From NCBI GenBank assembly GCA_020854055.1, contig JADZGD010000024.1:1-52355 (forward strand): DNA of 52,355 nt, read 5' to 3'. Under the pieces are notes generated by a model. That model made no database searches. It saw nothing but the letters and a program-made list of their open reading frames with translations, and was not told the origin of the DNA. The DNA comes from Bryobacterales bacterium. Lineage in GTDB: Bacteria > Acidobacteriota > Terriglobia > Bryobacterales > Bryobacteraceae. The translations under genes were made by a program, and so were the position numbers. Shown here piece by piece: positions 52,270 to 52,355 of the stretch (the first letter of the stretch is position 1; each line of letters starts with the position of its first letter).

Positions 52270-52355
52270 GGTTTTCGGGGAACACGGCGTAGCCCTTGCC
52301 GGGCGGATAGATTTCCGCCAGAACTTCCAACCGCCGGCGAAGAGAGCGGCTGGGA
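52259..52355 (-). CDS. C-terminal fragment of an unidentified protein (5' part outside window)
   Basis: Only the last about 31 residues are visible, reading SRSLRRRLEVLAEIYPPGKG and then YAVFPENLDE before a TAG stop at 52259-52261. It is in operon position ahead of the M28 gene, whose TTG overlaps it. The helical start and acidic end are insufficient for identification. Confidence 0.5.
   Translation of the reverse strand, partial: PSRSLRRRLEVLAEIYPPGKGYAVFPENLDE

Overview
The window is GC-rich (roughly 62-66% by eye) and looks like a chromosomal segment of an Acidobacteriota bacterium, most like the Bryobacterales/Solibacteraceae. The grounds are the gene mix (many secreted M28, GH2, SGNH and P1 hydrolases, a NIPSNAP protein with a Tat-like leader, giant multi-PAS kinases) and the protein style. 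This placement is an inference from family content; no marker gene was compared. There are two tRNAs, no rRNA, no CRISPR array and no intact mobile element.

Layout. (1) 1-7.6 kb is an envelope/exopolysaccharide locus: a chain-length/tyrosine-kinase protein cut by the left edge, a Wza-type export protein, a decayed IS1634-like transposase, a FecR-domain protein, an O-antigen ligase-type protein and a TPR plus carbohydrate-binding-like protein. (2) 7.7-13.4 kb holds a small secreted protein, tRNA-Val, a redox trio (glutathione peroxidase, cytochrome c'-like protein, TSUP permease), a hypothetical gene and a glutamate carboxypeptidase II-like M28 peptidase. (3) 13.4-19 kb on the minus strand has recN and three secreted proteins (SGNH hydrolase, alpha/beta hydrolase, alpha/alpha-toroid-like protein). 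(4) 19.1-25.5 kb is the most interesting part: seven co-directional genes for an SPFH/zinc-ribbon protein, two DUF4178 zinc-ribbon proteins, a 61-aa membrane peptide, a short DUF350-like protein, a membrane-embedded spermidine-synthase-like enzyme and an FAD amine-oxidase-like enzyme. (5) 25.7-31 kb carries rodA, an RNase E/G with a very large insertion in its S1 domain, and cca, followed by an unlisted 45-aa membrane protein on the other strand. (6) 31.3-36 kb has a possible caspase-like hypothetical, tRNA-Cys, a secreted metallo-beta-lactamase-fold protein, a GH2 glycosidase and a P1 peptidase. (7) 36-39.6 kb is an Mla-type lipid-transport set (permease, ATPase, MCE protein) with a YdjC/ChbG deacetylase. 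(8) 39.6-43.2 kb has an acyl-CoA ligase, a NIPSNAP protein and an EEP-fold phosphoesterase. (9) 43.3-52.4 kb is a minus-strand run with two very large PAS sensor kinases, an M28 peptidase and the last residues of another protein.

How the parts fit. Much of the window concerns the cell envelope: capsule export and polymerisation, lipid trafficking (Mla), elongation (RodA), polyamine/membrane homeostasis (the SPFH-DUF4178-SpeE operon) and secreted hydrolases that feed on polymers. The candidate under-described systems are the SPFH-DUF4178-DUF350-SpeE-oxidase operon, the S1-interrupted RNase E/G, the MCE protein with an exact 34-residue repeat, and the caspase-like hypothetical.
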